Positions 26,385 to 34,407 of a DNA stretch of 64,000 nt are shown one piece after another (the first letter of the stretch is position 1; each line of letters begins with the position of its first letter). This stretch comes from Frondihabitans australicus. GTDB taxonomy: Bacteria > Actinomycetota > Actinomycetes > Actinomycetales > Microbacteriaceae. The stretch lies in contig NZ_RBKS01000001.1 in the NCBI RefSeq assembly GCF_003634555.1, positions 3,348,001-3,412,000 of the forward strand. Direction: 5' to 3'. Made by a program: the position numbers and the translations under genes. The notes under the pieces were generated by a model that was not told the origin of the DNA, searched no databases, and was given only the letters and a program-made list of their open reading frames with translations.

Positions 26385-26795
26385 GTGGACGAGAACTCCC
26401 CGATCTTCGCGATCGCGGTCGCGGCCGAGCTCGCGGGCATGCACCCGCAGACGCTCAGGCAGTACGACCGACTCGAGCTCGTGGTGCCCACCCGCACCGC
26501 CGGCAAGAGCCGCCGCTACTCCATGCGCGACGTCAATCAGCTCCGCGAGATCGCACGGCTCAGCGGCGAGGGCGTGAGCCTCGAGGGAATCCGCCGGATC
26601 CTGGAGCTCGAGAACCACGTCACCGCGCTGACCACGCGCGTCCGCGAGCTCGAGTCGGCCCTAGCCGACGAACTCCTCAATCGCCCGGGCTCGCGCGTCT
26701 TCGCGGCCGGGTCGTCGGGCGGCGTCGTCCCGCTGCGCCACGGCACTCGCCCGCAGCGGCAGACCTCCGTCGTGCTCTGGCGCCCGAACCGGTGA
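26385..26795 (+). CDS. hspR: HspR, MerR-family heat-shock repressor
   Basis: The 136-residue regulator has the MerR winged helix at the N-terminus (IAVAAELAGMHPQTLRQYDR, then RTAGKSRRYSMRDVNQLREI) and a coiled coil (ALTTRVRELESALADELL). It binds HAIR sequences, which are present before dnaK and clpB, and needs DnaK as co-repressor in Streptomyces, giving feedback on free chaperone. GTG start with AAGGAGG 10 nt upstream. The stop overlaps the next gene by 4 bp. Confidence 0.95.
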   Translation: MDENSPIFAIAVAAELAGMHPQTLRQYDRLELVVPTRTAGKSRRYSMRDVNQLREIARLSGEGVSLEGIRRILELENHVTALTTRVRELESALADELLNRPGSRVFAAGSSGGVVPLRHGTRPQRQTSVVLWRPNR

Positions 26796-27547
26796 GCCCG
26801 CGCCCGGTGGTGGCGCAGCTGCTGGGCCTCGGCGACGTCGAGACTCCGCCCCGTGTGGCCGAGCTCGCAGGAGCCGACACGGTCACCCCGGTCTGGCGCA
26901 ACGAGGTCGGCGGCCTGACCTTCCAGCTCGGCGAGGGCCCCACACGTCGCTTCGCGAAGTGGGCGCCTCACGGCCGCGGGCTCAACCTCGTCGCCGAAGA
27001 AGCCCGCCTCCGCTGGGCCGTCGACTACGTCACGGTGCCGCGTGTGCTGGCCTCGGGCCGCGACGACGATGCCGGCTGGCTCGTGACGCAGGGCCTCGCC
27101 GGGACGAGCGCGGTCGTGCCGAGGTGGCAGTCGGATCCTGCGACCGCGGTGACGGCCTGCGGCCGAGCTCTCCGGGCCTTCCATGACGCTCTGCCCGTCG
27201 ACGACTGCCCCTTCGACTGGTCGGTGTCGGCTCGCCTCGCGGCCAGCGACAAGGCCAGGGCGCAGGAGCCGACGCTGCCCCCGGTGCCGCCGATCGATCG
27301 TCTCGTCGTGTGCCACGGCGACCCCTGCGTGCCCAACACCCTCCTCGCCGACGACGGCACGTGGTCGGGCCACGTCGACCTCGACGCGCTCGGCGTGGCC
27401 GACCGCTGGGCCGACGTCGCCGTCGCGACGATGAGCCTGGAGTGGAACTACGGGCCGGGGTGGGACGGCGCCTTCCTCGACGCATACGGCATCGCTCCCG
27501 ATGTCGAGCGCACGGACTTCTACCGGGCGCTCTGGAACGGCACGTAG
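26792..27547 (+). CDS. APH(3')-like phosphotransferase
   Basis: The 251-residue protein has the aminoglycoside-phosphotransferase layout: a short N-lobe (FAKWAPHGRGLNLVAEEARL, with the ATP-binding Lys in FAKW), the catalytic loop CHGDPCVPNTLLADDG (HGD, Asn four residues on) and the metal site GHVDLDALGVADRWADVAVA. The order and spacing are those of the APH(3') group. It overlaps hspR by 4 bp (GTGA), so it belongs to the heat-shock operon. Whether it acts on antibiotics or a cellular metabolite is not known; resistance should not be assumed. Confidence 0.85.
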   Translation: MSPRPVVAQLLGLGDVETPPRVAELAGADTVTPVWRNEVGGLTFQLGEGPTRRFAKWAPHGRGLNLVAEEARLRWAVDYVTVPRVLASGRDDDAGWLVTQGLAGTSAVVPRWQSDPATAVTACGRALRAFHDALPVDDCPFDWSVSARLAASDKARAQEPTLPPVPPIDRLVVCHGDPCVPNTLLADDGTWSGHVDLDALGVADRWADVAVATMSLEWNYGPGWDGAFLDAYGIAPDVERTDFYRALWNGT

Positions 27548-27566
27548 GCCGGGCCACCCGCGCCTT

Positions 27567-28223
27567 TCACACGAGTGCGCCCGCCGGAAGCCGGTGCAGG
27601 GCCTCCGCGGCGAGCTCGGCGCCGATGGCGTCGCCGTCGACCGTCGCCTGACGCAGCCTCGAATAGGCGTCGTCGAGCGAGGACATGTCGAGCAGGTCGA
27701 ACAGGTTCGGCAGCCGGAGGCGGTAGGCCAGCCCGGCGGTGATGTCGCGGCAGACGCGCTGCAGCTGCGAGTTGCCGCAGGCGTCGACGAACAGGTCGAA
27801 GAGGGCGATGGTTCGCGCGTTGAGCCCGAGAGCGTCGTGGCTCGCGAGGTCGTCGCGGGCTGCGTCGATCGTCATCACGATGGAGTCGCGTGCCGTGTCG
27901 TCGAGCCTGCCGACTGCCAGGCGGACTGCGCCGCCGTACAGCACACCGAGCGTCTGGAGCACCTCGAACGCCTCGTCGTCGCGGGGCTGGGCCACCCTCG
28001 TGTACTTGTTCGGCTCGATCTCGATGAACCCCGCGTGCATGAGATCGTTCAGGGCCTCGCGGATCGGCGTGCGCGAGCAGCCGAGCCATTCGACGAGCTC
28101 GTCGTCGACGAGTCGCTCGCCGGGCTCGAGCGTGCCGTTCAGAATCGCCTCGAGCAGTTCTTCACGGATCTGGTCGCGCAGCAGCCGGCGCGGGGCGAGC
28201 ATCTGGGGTCGTGGGACGGGCAT
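27567..28223 (-). CDS. GntR-family regulator with FCD effector domain
   Basis: The 218-residue regulator has a GntR winged helix at residues 15-75 (RDQIREELLEAILNGTLEPG, then CSRTPIREALNDLMHAGFIE) and an all-helical FCD-type C-domain (residues about 85-210) that usually binds an organic acid, with metal-ligand candidates in the helices. It is divergent from an XRE-type gene. The upstream region has TTGACA at 28309-28304 (minus strand) as a possible -35. The ligand and targets are unknown. Confidence 0.88.
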   Translation of the reverse strand: MPVPRPQMLAPRRLLRDQIREELLEAILNGTLEPGERLVDDELVEWLGCSRTPIREALNDLMHAGFIEIEPNKYTRVAQPRDDEAFEVLQTLGVLYGGAVRLAVGRLDDTARDSIVMTIDAARDDLASHDALGLNARTIALFDLFVDACGNSQLQRVCRDITAGLAYRLRLPNLFDLLDMSSLDDAYSRLRQATVDGDAIGAELAAEALHRLPAGALV

Positions 28224-28341
28224 CGGTCATTCATCCTCTCGGCGAATAGCGGCGGGGGTTGTACGGCCCTCGATGTTCCCATCACACTTTCAGACTGATG
28301 TAATACCTGTCAAGTACTAACGCGGAACAAAATATTCCTAG

Positions 28342-28347
28342 TAATAT
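28342..28347 (+). promoter_or_regulatory. -10 element of the XRE gene in an AT-rich divergent region
   Basis: TAATAT lies 7 nt before the ATG at 28355. It is the right arm of an inverted repeat (ATATT, 6 bp, AATAT; 28332-28347), which could be an operator. The 130-bp divergent region is notably AT-rich for this genome. Confidence 0.5.
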
Positions 28348-28354
28348 CGTGATC

Positions 28355-28585
28355 ATGAGACCACGCGATCAGGCCATCCGCACGTCCATGGCGCTCCGTC
28401 TCCGCGAGCATCGCGAGCGCGTCGGCCTCAGCCCGAAAGAGGCGGCAGACCGCGCCGGCGTTGCGCTCGGCAACTACTATCAGCTCGAGCGCGGCGACGG
28501 TAACCCGACGGTCACGACCCTGGTCAAGCTCGCACGCGGCCTGGGCGTCGACCCGTCCGACCTCCTCACCGGCCTGCACCCCTGA
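28355..28585 (+). CDS. Small XRE-type DNA-binding protein
   Basis: A 76-residue helix-turn-helix protein covering one Cro/CI domain (LREHRERVGLSPKEAADRAG, recognition helix VALGNYYQLERGDGNPTVTT, then LVKLARGLGVDPSDLL). I chose ATG at 28355 rather than GTG two codons earlier because the -10 box lies too close to the GTG. It has no effector domain, so it is a short regulator by itself. It is divergent from the GntR gene and its targets are unknown. Confidence 0.8.
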   Translation: MRPRDQAIRTSMALRLREHRERVGLSPKEAADRAGVALGNYYQLERGDGNPTVTTLVKLARGLGVDPSDLLTGLHP

Positions 28586-28649
28586 GACATGGGGCGTACC
28601 CCGTTCTGTCGGTGCCTCTGCGTACTCGACAAGCCGCGACGAGCACTCC

Positions 28650-28655
28650 TAGAGT
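28650..28655 (+). promoter_or_regulatory. Leaderless -10 element of the beta-repeat gene
   Basis: TAGAGT ends exactly 6 nt before the ATG at 28662, and no ribosome-binding site is visible. Confidence 0.65.
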
Positions 28656-28661
28656 CCCTGT

Positions 28662-29075
28662 ATGAAGAAGCTGACTGGTGTGATGGCGCAGGCGCTGACC
28701 ATCGACGAACCGGTCGTTCTCACCGGAACGGCTCCGCACGGCATCCTCGTCTGCGACGGCGGGTCTCTCGACCTCCGCGGCGGAGTCGACGACCGACTGA
28801 CCATCGAACCGGGCGGCTACGTGCTCCTCAGCGGCTCGTGCCAGGCGACCGTCTCGATCCACGAGGGCGGCCTGCTCGAGGTCGCGGGCACGCTCTCGGG
28901 CGCCGTCTCGCGCAACGACGGTGAGCTGTGGGCCATGTCGGGCTCGTGCATCCACGGCCGGACCCTGAGCGCCGCCGGCTTCTTCATCGACCTCGAGGCC
29001 GACGCCACCCCGCAGGAGGACGCCCCGCGCTTCCGCCTCACCGGCACCGGCCACGACCTCGGCATCGCCGACTGA
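28662..29075 (+). CDS. Unknown 137-residue beta-repeat protein
   Basis: I do not recognise the family. The protein is rich in short strands separated by Gly turns (GILVCDGGSLDLRGGVDD, GGYVLLSGSCQATVSIHEGG, LLEVAGTLSGAVSRNDGELW) with a period of about 17 residues, suggesting a right-handed beta-helix such as in bactofilins, but no hallmark residue proves this. There is no signal peptide or membrane helix. It starts from a leaderless promoter and lies 23 bp upstream of the methyltransferase gene, which has its own promoter. Confidence 0.6.
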   Translation: MKKLTGVMAQALTIDEPVVLTGTAPHGILVCDGGSLDLRGGVDDRLTIEPGGYVLLSGSCQATVSIHEGGLLEVAGTLSGAVSRNDGELWAMSGSCIHGRTLSAAGFFIDLEADATPQEDAPRFRLTGTGHDLGIAD

Positions 29076-29086
29076 CCACCCGCCCT

Positions 29087-29092
29087 TACGCT
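29087..29092 (+). promoter_or_regulatory. Leaderless -10 element of the methyltransferase gene
   Basis: TACGCT lies 6 nt before the ATG at 29099. This decides the start, since the open frame extends further upstream. Confidence 0.65.
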
Positions 29093-29098
29093 GGGTCG

Positions 29099-30253
29099 AT
29101 GCCCTTCGACTTCGACACGCTCCGCCGACGCCCCGACTTCGAGGCGCCGAACCTCGTGGCCGTCGACGCCACCGACCGCCTGCTCCTCGACGAGGCGGCC
29201 ACGTCGCTGGCCGCCGCCGAGCCGGGCGAGGTCGTCGTCATCGGCGACCACTACGGCGCGTTGACGCTGGGCGCGGCCGCGCTGCACGGTTCCACGGGCA
29301 TCAGGGTGCACCAGGATCCCCTCGTCGGCGAACGGGCACTCGACCTCAATGCCGCCGAGTCGAACCTGTCCGCCGTCTTCACGCACCATGCGCTCGACGA
29401 GTCGCTCGTCGCGGGCGCACGCGTCGTGCTCCTGCAGCTGCCGCGGTCGCTGTCGGCCCTGGACGAGATCGCCGGCCTCGTCGCGCGGCACGCCCACCCC
29501 GAGGTCGCGGTCTTCGCCGGTGGCCGGATCAAGCACATGACGCTCGCGATGAACGACGTCCTCCGCGAGCATTTCCAGGTGGTCTACGCGGGCCTCGCCC
29601 GCCAGAAGTCCCGGGTCGTCACGGCGTCGGAGCCGGTCGTCCCACCGGTCGAGTCGACCTGGCCCCGCATCGAGCGGCACACGGACGTCGAGGTGCCGGG
29701 CGGCGCCCTCGCGGTGGCGGCCTACGGCGCGACCTTCGCAGGAGCCAGGGTCGACATCGGCACCCGGGCCCTCCTCGACGTCCTGCCGCAGGCCATGCCC
29801 GGCGCGGCCGTCGTGGCGGATCTCGGCTGCGGTTCCGGGGTGCTCGCCACCGTCGCGGCGCTGTCTCGGCCGACGGCGCGCATCATCGCGTCGGATCAGT
29901 CGGCCGCGGCGGTCCGCTCCACCGCCGAGACCGTGCGCCTGAACGGAGTGGCGGAGCGCGTGGAGGTGCTGCGAGAAGATGCGTTCGCATCGGTGTCCGC
30001 CGGATCCTGCGACCTGGTGCTTCTCAACCCGCCGTTTCACGTCGACGCAGCGGTCGAACCCGGTGTGGCTCGCAAGCTCTTCGAGGGGGCGGCGCGCGTG
30101 CTGCGGCCCGGCGGTGAGCTGTGGACGGTGTTCAACTCGCACCTCGGGCACCGGAGCGTGCTGGAGGAGACGGTGGGAGAGACCCGTCAGATCAGCCGCA
30201 ACCCGAAGTTCACGGTGACGGCGTCGGTTCGTCGAGGCTCAGCGACGCCGTGA
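29099..30253 (+). CDS. RsmC/RlmG-like rRNA guanine-N2 methyltransferase
   Basis: The 384-residue protein has a degenerate N-terminal methyltransferase half (residues 1-190) and an active C-terminal half with the SAM motif VVADLGCGSGVLATVAAL near residue 240, the acidic loop IIASDQSAAAV and the catalytic LVLLNPPFH (NPPF motif of N2-guanine or N6-adenine transferases). The two-half layout is that of RsmC and RlmG, which modify 16S and 23S rRNA. Which of the two cannot be decided here. A leaderless promoter sets the start. Confidence 0.88.
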   Translation: MPFDFDTLRRRPDFEAPNLVAVDATDRLLLDEAATSLAAAEPGEVVVIGDHYGALTLGAAALHGSTGIRVHQDPLVGERALDLNAAESNLSAVFTHHALDESLVAGARVVLLQLPRSLSALDEIAGLVARHAHPEVAVFAGGRIKHMTLAMNDVLREHFQVVYAGLARQKSRVVTASEPVVPPVESTWPRIERHTDVEVPGGALAVAAYGATFAGARVDIGTRALLDVLPQAMPGAAVVADLGCGSGVLATVAALSRPTARIIASDQSAAAVRSTAETVRLNGVAERVEVLREDAFASVSAGSCDLVLLNPPFHVDAAVEPGVARKLFEGAARVLRPGGELWTVFNSHLGHRSVLEETVGETRQISRNPKFTVTASVRRGSATP

Positions 30254-30629
30254 TGTAGGCGAGCAGCGCCTTCCCGTAGGCGTTCTCGGCGTCGGCGTCG
30301 GTGTGATCGCCGTCGCGGGCAGCGACCGTGAAGCCGTCGCCGACGCGCGTCAGCGACCGGAACGACGGGCCGAGCAGCGTGCGCATCTGGTCCTCGCGCG
30401 GCAGCCAGAGCGAGTCGTCGGCCTCGACCGAGTCGAGTGCCCACTCCGTCGTCCCGTTGAATCCGAGCACCGTGGTGCCCGAGTAGTCGTGAGCCTCGAT
30501 CGTCATCTCGCTGATCGTGAAGACCTCGTCGCCGAACTCGTCGCCGTCGATGGTGAAGCGGTCGCCGGGCACGGGATGCCACCTGAGGCCGGCTTCGCGG
30601 AGGTCACGGGCGAGAGCGACGCTGATCAT
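30210..30629 (-). CDS. Conserved actinobacterial protein (often labelled CpaE-like)
   Basis: The 139-residue protein starts MISVALARDLREAGLRWHPV and contains GDEVFTISEMTIEAHDYSG, FNGTTEWALDSVEADDSLWL and EDQMRTLLG. Similar proteins are widespread in Microbacteriaceae and are often named pilus-assembly protein CpaE, but none of the CpaE ATPase motifs is present, so that name is doubtful. Its 3' end overlaps the methyltransferase 3' end by about 44 bp in convergent orientation. The function is unknown. Confidence 0.7.
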   Translation of the reverse strand: MISVALARDLREAGLRWHPVPGDRFTIDGDEFGDEVFTISEMTIEAHDYSGTTVLGFNGTTEWALDSVEADDSLWLPREDQMRTLLGPSFRSLTRVGDGFTVAARDGDHTDADAENAYGKALLAYITASLSLDEPTPSP

Positions 30630-30635
30630 CCCTCC

Positions 30636-30641
30636 ATTCTG
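30636..30641 (-). promoter_or_regulatory. Leaderless-type -10 element (CAGAAT)
   Basis: On the minus strand CAGAAT ends 6 nt before the ATG at 30629. It has A at position 2 and T at position 6 as in the other leaderless boxes but lacks the first T; a GGAGGG abuts the ATG and is too close to act as a ribosome site. Confidence 0.45.
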
Positions 30642-30648
30642 CCCGGGA

Positions 30649-30682
30649 GGGCGGCGGCCGCGCTCAGGTGCGGCCACCGCCC
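30649..30682 (-). terminator. Strong hairpin after the first surface-protein gene
   Basis: GGGCGGCGGCCGC (30649-30661) pairs with GCGGCCACCGCCC (30670-30682), one mismatch, loop of 8. It lies 15 bp beyond the minus-strand stop codon. No T-run follows, as is usual in high-GC actinobacteria. Confidence 0.5.
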
Positions 30683-30697
30683 TGCCGGTTCACCGGC

Positions 30698-32527
30698 TCA
30701 CTGAGCCCTGACCGTGAACGGGCCGATCGTGGTCGTCGCACCGGACGAATCCACCTGGACGAACTGGATCGTGTAGGGGCCCGAGCCCATGTTGCGCGTG
30801 AGGCTCCACGTGCCGTCGCTCGCGACCCGTGTCGTCACCGAGGCGAATCCGTTCGGCACCACGACCCGAAGGGTGACCGTGGCCTGCTGCTGACCGTTGG
30901 TGATCCCGTCGCCCGTGCCGGTGAACGTGACGATTCCCTCGCGATAGCGATCGCCGTCACGCGTCGTCGTCGTGAACTCCTTCTTCACACCTGCCCCTGC
31001 GGGGGTGAGGGTGATGCCGGTGATCGAATCGGTCGAGCCCTGCGCCGACTGCGTGATCGACATCACGTACGTGCCGTTGCCGAGATTGCGCGCGACGGAC
31101 CAGGTGCCGTCCGTCTTGACCGTCGTCGACACTGATCCGGAGGCGAAGTTCGTGACGGCGAGCGTGATGGTGCCGCCGGGAGTGCCCGTGCCCGTGAACG
31201 TGTTGGTGCCCACTCTGAACGTGCTTCCGTCGAACAGGTTCGTCTGCCGGACGTCCGCGCGCGCCACGGCTCCGGGGTTGATGCGGATGGTCTGCGTCGT
31301 GACGTTGGCGCCCGGGGCCGTCTGCGTGACGACGTAGGTGTGCTCGTTGCGGTCGGCTGCGAACGGGGCGATCGACCAGCGGCCGTTCGCAAGCACCGTC
31401 GTGGCGCCCAGGAAGCCGGGCCTGCCCTGCTCCTGCACCGTGATCTGCGCGTCGTGCGCGCCCGTCCCGGTGAAGCCCACGGTGCCACCGGACACGATCA
31501 GGTCGTTGATCGGACTCGTCACGTCGAGCTCGTCGCCGTAGTCGATTCCGAGCAGGATCGGCGCAGTCTCATCACCGCCGACGATCTGCGCCACGCTCAC
31601 GCTGACCGTGCCGGGAGCGTTCGGCGCCGCGATCGCGATGCTGTATCGCCCCGTGGTGCCGTTCGCCGTCGTCCGGCCCAGCTCGTGACCGCCGGCGTCG
31701 CGCACCACGACCGTGGCGCCGGTCTCGGCGCTACCGCTGACGGTGGCACGATCCGTGACCCGGGTGCCGAACGTGGCGGCGGCGGTGAGGGGTGTGACGT
31801 CGATGTCGGCGTTCGCGTACTGCGTGCCGAGGAGGTTGCCGCCGGTCCACGCCTCGACGCGCACGCGGTTGACACCGAGGTTCAGACCTCGCACTGTCGC
31901 CGTCCACGTGCTGTCGGCCGCCACGGTCACCTGCACGTCGTCGTCGAGCACCAGCACCTGGCCGGGGACGCCGTGGCCGGTGATCGAGGCCGTCCGCGTC
32001 GCGGGGTCGACACGCGACCCGTCGACCGAGAACGTGGAGAACACGATGCCCGCCGCCGCGCCGCCGAGCGCGATCGCAGTTCCACTCGGCGGCCCCCAGT
32101 ACTGGACCTCCATGCCTCGAGAATCGACGTATTTCACTCCCGTCCCCCAGGCGACGGCCATGAACGACTGCGACGCCGCACCGGTGCAATCCTGGAGGTA
32201 GTAATAGTCGCTCCCCGTTCGAATCGTGAGGCAGCGGCCTCCCGTCGCAATGGTGCCCGTGTCGCCTGGGGCCGGCGCTGTGAAGATCGCGCCGTTCGAG
32301 GCGGCCGTGCCCCAGCTCGAGTATCTCTTGCCGAGCACGGAGCCGTCGCCGGCGACGGTTGTCGATCGGACACCGTCGCTCATCTGTTGCGTCAGAAGCG
32401 TCGTGATCGTCGTCTGCGCCCGCGAGTGATCGGCCGTCGCAGCCTCTGCAGCGGGGGCATGAAGGGCGCTGCAGGCCACGACCAGGGGCATGGCGAGCCC
32501 GATTCCGATCCAGCGTGGAATTCTCAT
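30698..32527 (-). CDS. Secreted surface protein 1: lectin-like domain plus Ig-like repeats
   Basis: The 609-residue protein has a signal peptide (MRIPRWIGIGLAMPLVVACS, cut after AEA; VVAC could alternatively be a lipobox). Residues about 60-170 show a ricin-B-like pattern (GRCLTIRTGSDYYYLQDCTG, ASQSF). The rest is a chain of Ig-like modules with recurring FTGTGTPGGTITLAV and DGTWSVARNL phrases. The last 190 residues are closely alike to the next protein, indicating duplication. No membrane anchor or LPxTG motif is seen. The start was chosen at ATG 32527 with AGGAAG close upstream. Confidence 0.8.
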   Translation of the reverse strand: MRIPRWIGIGLAMPLVVACSALHAPAAEAATADHSRAQTTITTLLTQQMSDGVRSTTVAGDGSVLGKRYSSWGTAASNGAIFTAPAPGDTGTIATGGRCLTIRTGSDYYYLQDCTGAASQSFMAVAWGTGVKYVDSRGMEVQYWGPPSGTAIALGGAAAGIVFSTFSVDGSRVDPATRTASITGHGVPGQVLVLDDDVQVTVAADSTWTATVRGLNLGVNRVRVEAWTGGNLLGTQYANADIDVTPLTAAATFGTRVTDRATVSGSAETGATVVVRDAGGHELGRTTANGTTGRYSIAIAAPNAPGTVSVSVAQIVGGDETAPILLGIDYGDELDVTSPINDLIVSGGTVGFTGTGAHDAQITVQEQGRPGFLGATTVLANGRWSIAPFAADRNEHTYVVTQTAPGANVTTQTIRINPGAVARADVRQTNLFDGSTFRVGTNTFTGTGTPGGTITLAVTNFASGSVSTTVKTDGTWSVARNLGNGTYVMSITQSAQGSTDSITGITLTPAGAGVKKEFTTTTRDGDRYREGIVTFTGTGDGITNGQQQATVTLRVVVPNGFASVTTRVASDGTWSLTRNMGSGPYTIQFVQVDSSGATTTIGPFTVRAQ

Positions 32528-32603
32528 CTCTTCCTCATTCCTTCCGGTAGACGAAGTCGTCTGTACTGGAGTTGAAGATGCTAGTGAAGTATTCCAGTCG
32601 AGC

Positions 32604-32633
32604 AAAGGGGCGCGGCAAAATTGCCACGCCCCT
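32604..32633 (-). terminator. Rho-independent terminator of surface-protein gene 2
   Basis: On the minus strand AGGGGCGTGGCA, loop ATTT, TGCCGCGCCCCT is followed by TTTG. It lies 34 bp after the stop of the gene ending at 32667. It is the only clear U-tract terminator I see in the window. Confidence 0.8.
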
Positions 32634-32666
32634 CGACGTGTGCGCTAGCCGCACCGTGCTCGCTTC

Positions 32667-34286
32667 TCAGCTCGACGGAGTCAGCGTGTACGGGCCGAGC
32701 ACCTCGGTCGATCCATCGCCCTCCGTCTGCGTGAATGTGACCGTGTAGGGGCCGGACCCCATGCTTCGCCGGAGGGTCCACGTCCCATCCGGATCGACCG
32801 GAACCGTCACGGACGCGAGACCTGACGGGCTCACCACCTTCAGGGTGACTGTCGCCGTGTTGGTGCCGTCGCCCGTGCCGGTGAACGTGACGGTGCCCAT
32901 GCGATATGTGTCGCCGTCTCGCGTGACCGTCGTGAAGGGCCGCTTCACCCCGGAGCCCTCGGGGCGGAGCGTGATGTCCGAGATCGAGTCGCTCGACCCC
33001 TTGGCATCCTGCGTGATCGTGAACACGTACGTGCCGCTGCCCAGGTTGCGGTCGACGGACCACGTGCCATCGGCCTTGACCGTGGTCGTCACAGAGCCCG
33101 ACGCGAAGTTCGTGACGGCGAGCGTGATCGTGGCCCCGGGTGTTCCGGTGCCCGTGAACGTGTTGGTGCCCGGCCGGAACGTCGAACCGTCGAAGAGGTT
33201 CGTCTGCGTGACGTTCACCCGAGTGGCGTTGCGGGTCACCGTGAGGGTGTCGGTGGTGACGACGTTGCCGCGCGCTGTCTGGGTGGCCGTGAAGGTGTGT
33301 GCGCCATCCTGCAGCCCGGTGGCCTCGATCGACCAGGTGCCGTTAGCGGCCACCGTGGCCGTGCCGATCGTCGCGCCGCCTTCCTTCAGGATCACGGTGG
33401 CGCCGGGTGCTCCCGTGCCCGTCACGGCGGTGGAGGGGCCGCTGAACTCGGCCGTCGGGCCGGTCGCGTCGACCGCGGCACCGAAGTCGGCCGTCGCCGT
33501 CGTCGAGCCGGCGGCTGCGCCGTTCAGCGTCTGCGTCACGGTGAACGTGTGCGACCCGGCGCCGATGCTCGCGGGGATCGGCAGCGACCAGGATCCGCCC
33601 GAGACGACCACGGGTGATCCGATCGGGGTGCCGTTCACCGACACGGTGATCGTCGCGCCTTCGGCGCCGGTGCCGCTGATCGTCGCGAGGTCTGTGACCG
33701 CTGCACCGAACGAGACGGTCGCCGTCGGTGCATCCTCGTCGACGACGGGCGTCATCTTTGCGAGGTCGAGCTGTGAGGCGCTCGAGTTGATGATCCCGAG
33801 CGTCTGCCCGACGATCGCAGACGAGTCGTAGGCGATGACCCAACCTCCCGCACCGACGAGATTGATGTAGCCCTGCGAATTGACGACGAACGTCTGGGTC
33901 GCGGTCGCGGCGTCGAACGAACCGCACGGTTGGAGCGATGTATTGTTCACGATCGGGCTGCCGCCCGCGGCGGTGAAGCAGAGGCTCGGATCGCTGGCGG
34001 GGCTGATCGGACCCGTTGTCCCCACGGCGGGAAACGTGAACTGTTCGCCCGGAATAGCCGGTGTCGTCGCGCCGGGCGTCACGCTGACGTTGGCCAGTGG
34101 TTTGCCCGATCCTGCGCTCTTGAACGACAACGCGGTGCTTCCGGTCGCAGTATATGTGTACAGCAGGTTGAACGGCCCCTGCATGCGGCCTCCGTCGGCC
34201 GCGTGGGCGGCGCTGGCCCCGCCCAGGATCAACGCCGCGATTCCGGCGGCCGCCGCGATCTTCGCCCATGGTCGAATCGATCTCAT
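32667..34286 (-). CDS. Secreted surface protein 2: lectin-like domain plus Ig-like repeats
   Basis: The 539-residue protein begins at ATG 34286, which has AAGGAG 7 nt upstream; an ATG at 34304 lacks one. The signal peptide ends near AAHAADGG. A ricin-B-like segment follows (SLCFTAAGGSPIVNNTSLQP, C), then four Ig-like repeats; residues 355-539 are nearly the same as the C-terminus of protein 1 (NLFDGSTFRPGTNTFTGTGT against NLFDGSTFRVGTNTFTGTGT). It has its own terminator. A cell-surface or matrix role next to the polysaccharide genes is inferred. Confidence 0.82.
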   Translation of the reverse strand: MRSIRPWAKIAAAAGIAALILGGASAAHAADGGRMQGPFNLLYTYTATGSTALSFKSAGSGKPLANVSVTPGATTPAIPGEQFTFPAVGTTGPISPASDPSLCFTAAGGSPIVNNTSLQPCGSFDAATATQTFVVNSQGYINLVGAGGWVIAYDSSAIVGQTLGIINSSASQLDLAKMTPVVDEDAPTATVSFGAAVTDLATISGTGAEGATITVSVNGTPIGSPVVVSGGSWSLPIPASIGAGSHTFTVTQTLNGAAAGSTTATADFGAAVDATGPTAEFSGPSTAVTGTGAPGATVILKEGGATIGTATVAANGTWSIEATGLQDGAHTFTATQTARGNVVTTDTLTVTRNATRVNVTQTNLFDGSTFRPGTNTFTGTGTPGATITLAVTNFASGSVTTTVKADGTWSVDRNLGSGTYVFTITQDAKGSSDSISDITLRPEGSGVKRPFTTVTRDGDTYRMGTVTFTGTGDGTNTATVTLKVVSPSGLASVTVPVDPDGTWTLRRSMGSGPYTVTFTQTEGDGSTEVLGPYTLTPSS

Positions 34287-34368
34287 CGATCTCTCCTTCT
34301 TCATTAATACGTAACATTCTGACCATACCGACAGTTCGGTCTAGTGTCCGCCGAAATCAGACGCTAAA

Positions 34369-34389
34369 CTTGAGTCAGATCAACTCAAG
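34369..34389. promoter_or_regulatory. Perfect HspR operator (HAIR) at clpB
   Basis: CTTGAGT, 7 bp, ACTCAAG matches the consensus at all 14 positions. TAAACT at 34365-34370 is the likely -10 and overlaps the left arm, as in dnaK. clpB therefore belongs to the HspR regulon. Confidence 0.92.
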
Positions 34390-34407
34390 TTTCGCGAAAG
34401 GGCCACC

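Noticed and set aside
26792-27547. Aminoglycoside resistance gene
   Set aside because: The fold is APH-like, but the heat-shock operon context and lack of a diagnostic subfamily match do not support a resistance claim.
30210-30629. Pilus-assembly ATPase CpaE
   Set aside because: The protein has no Walker-type motif and is far too short; the name appears in annotations only by custom.
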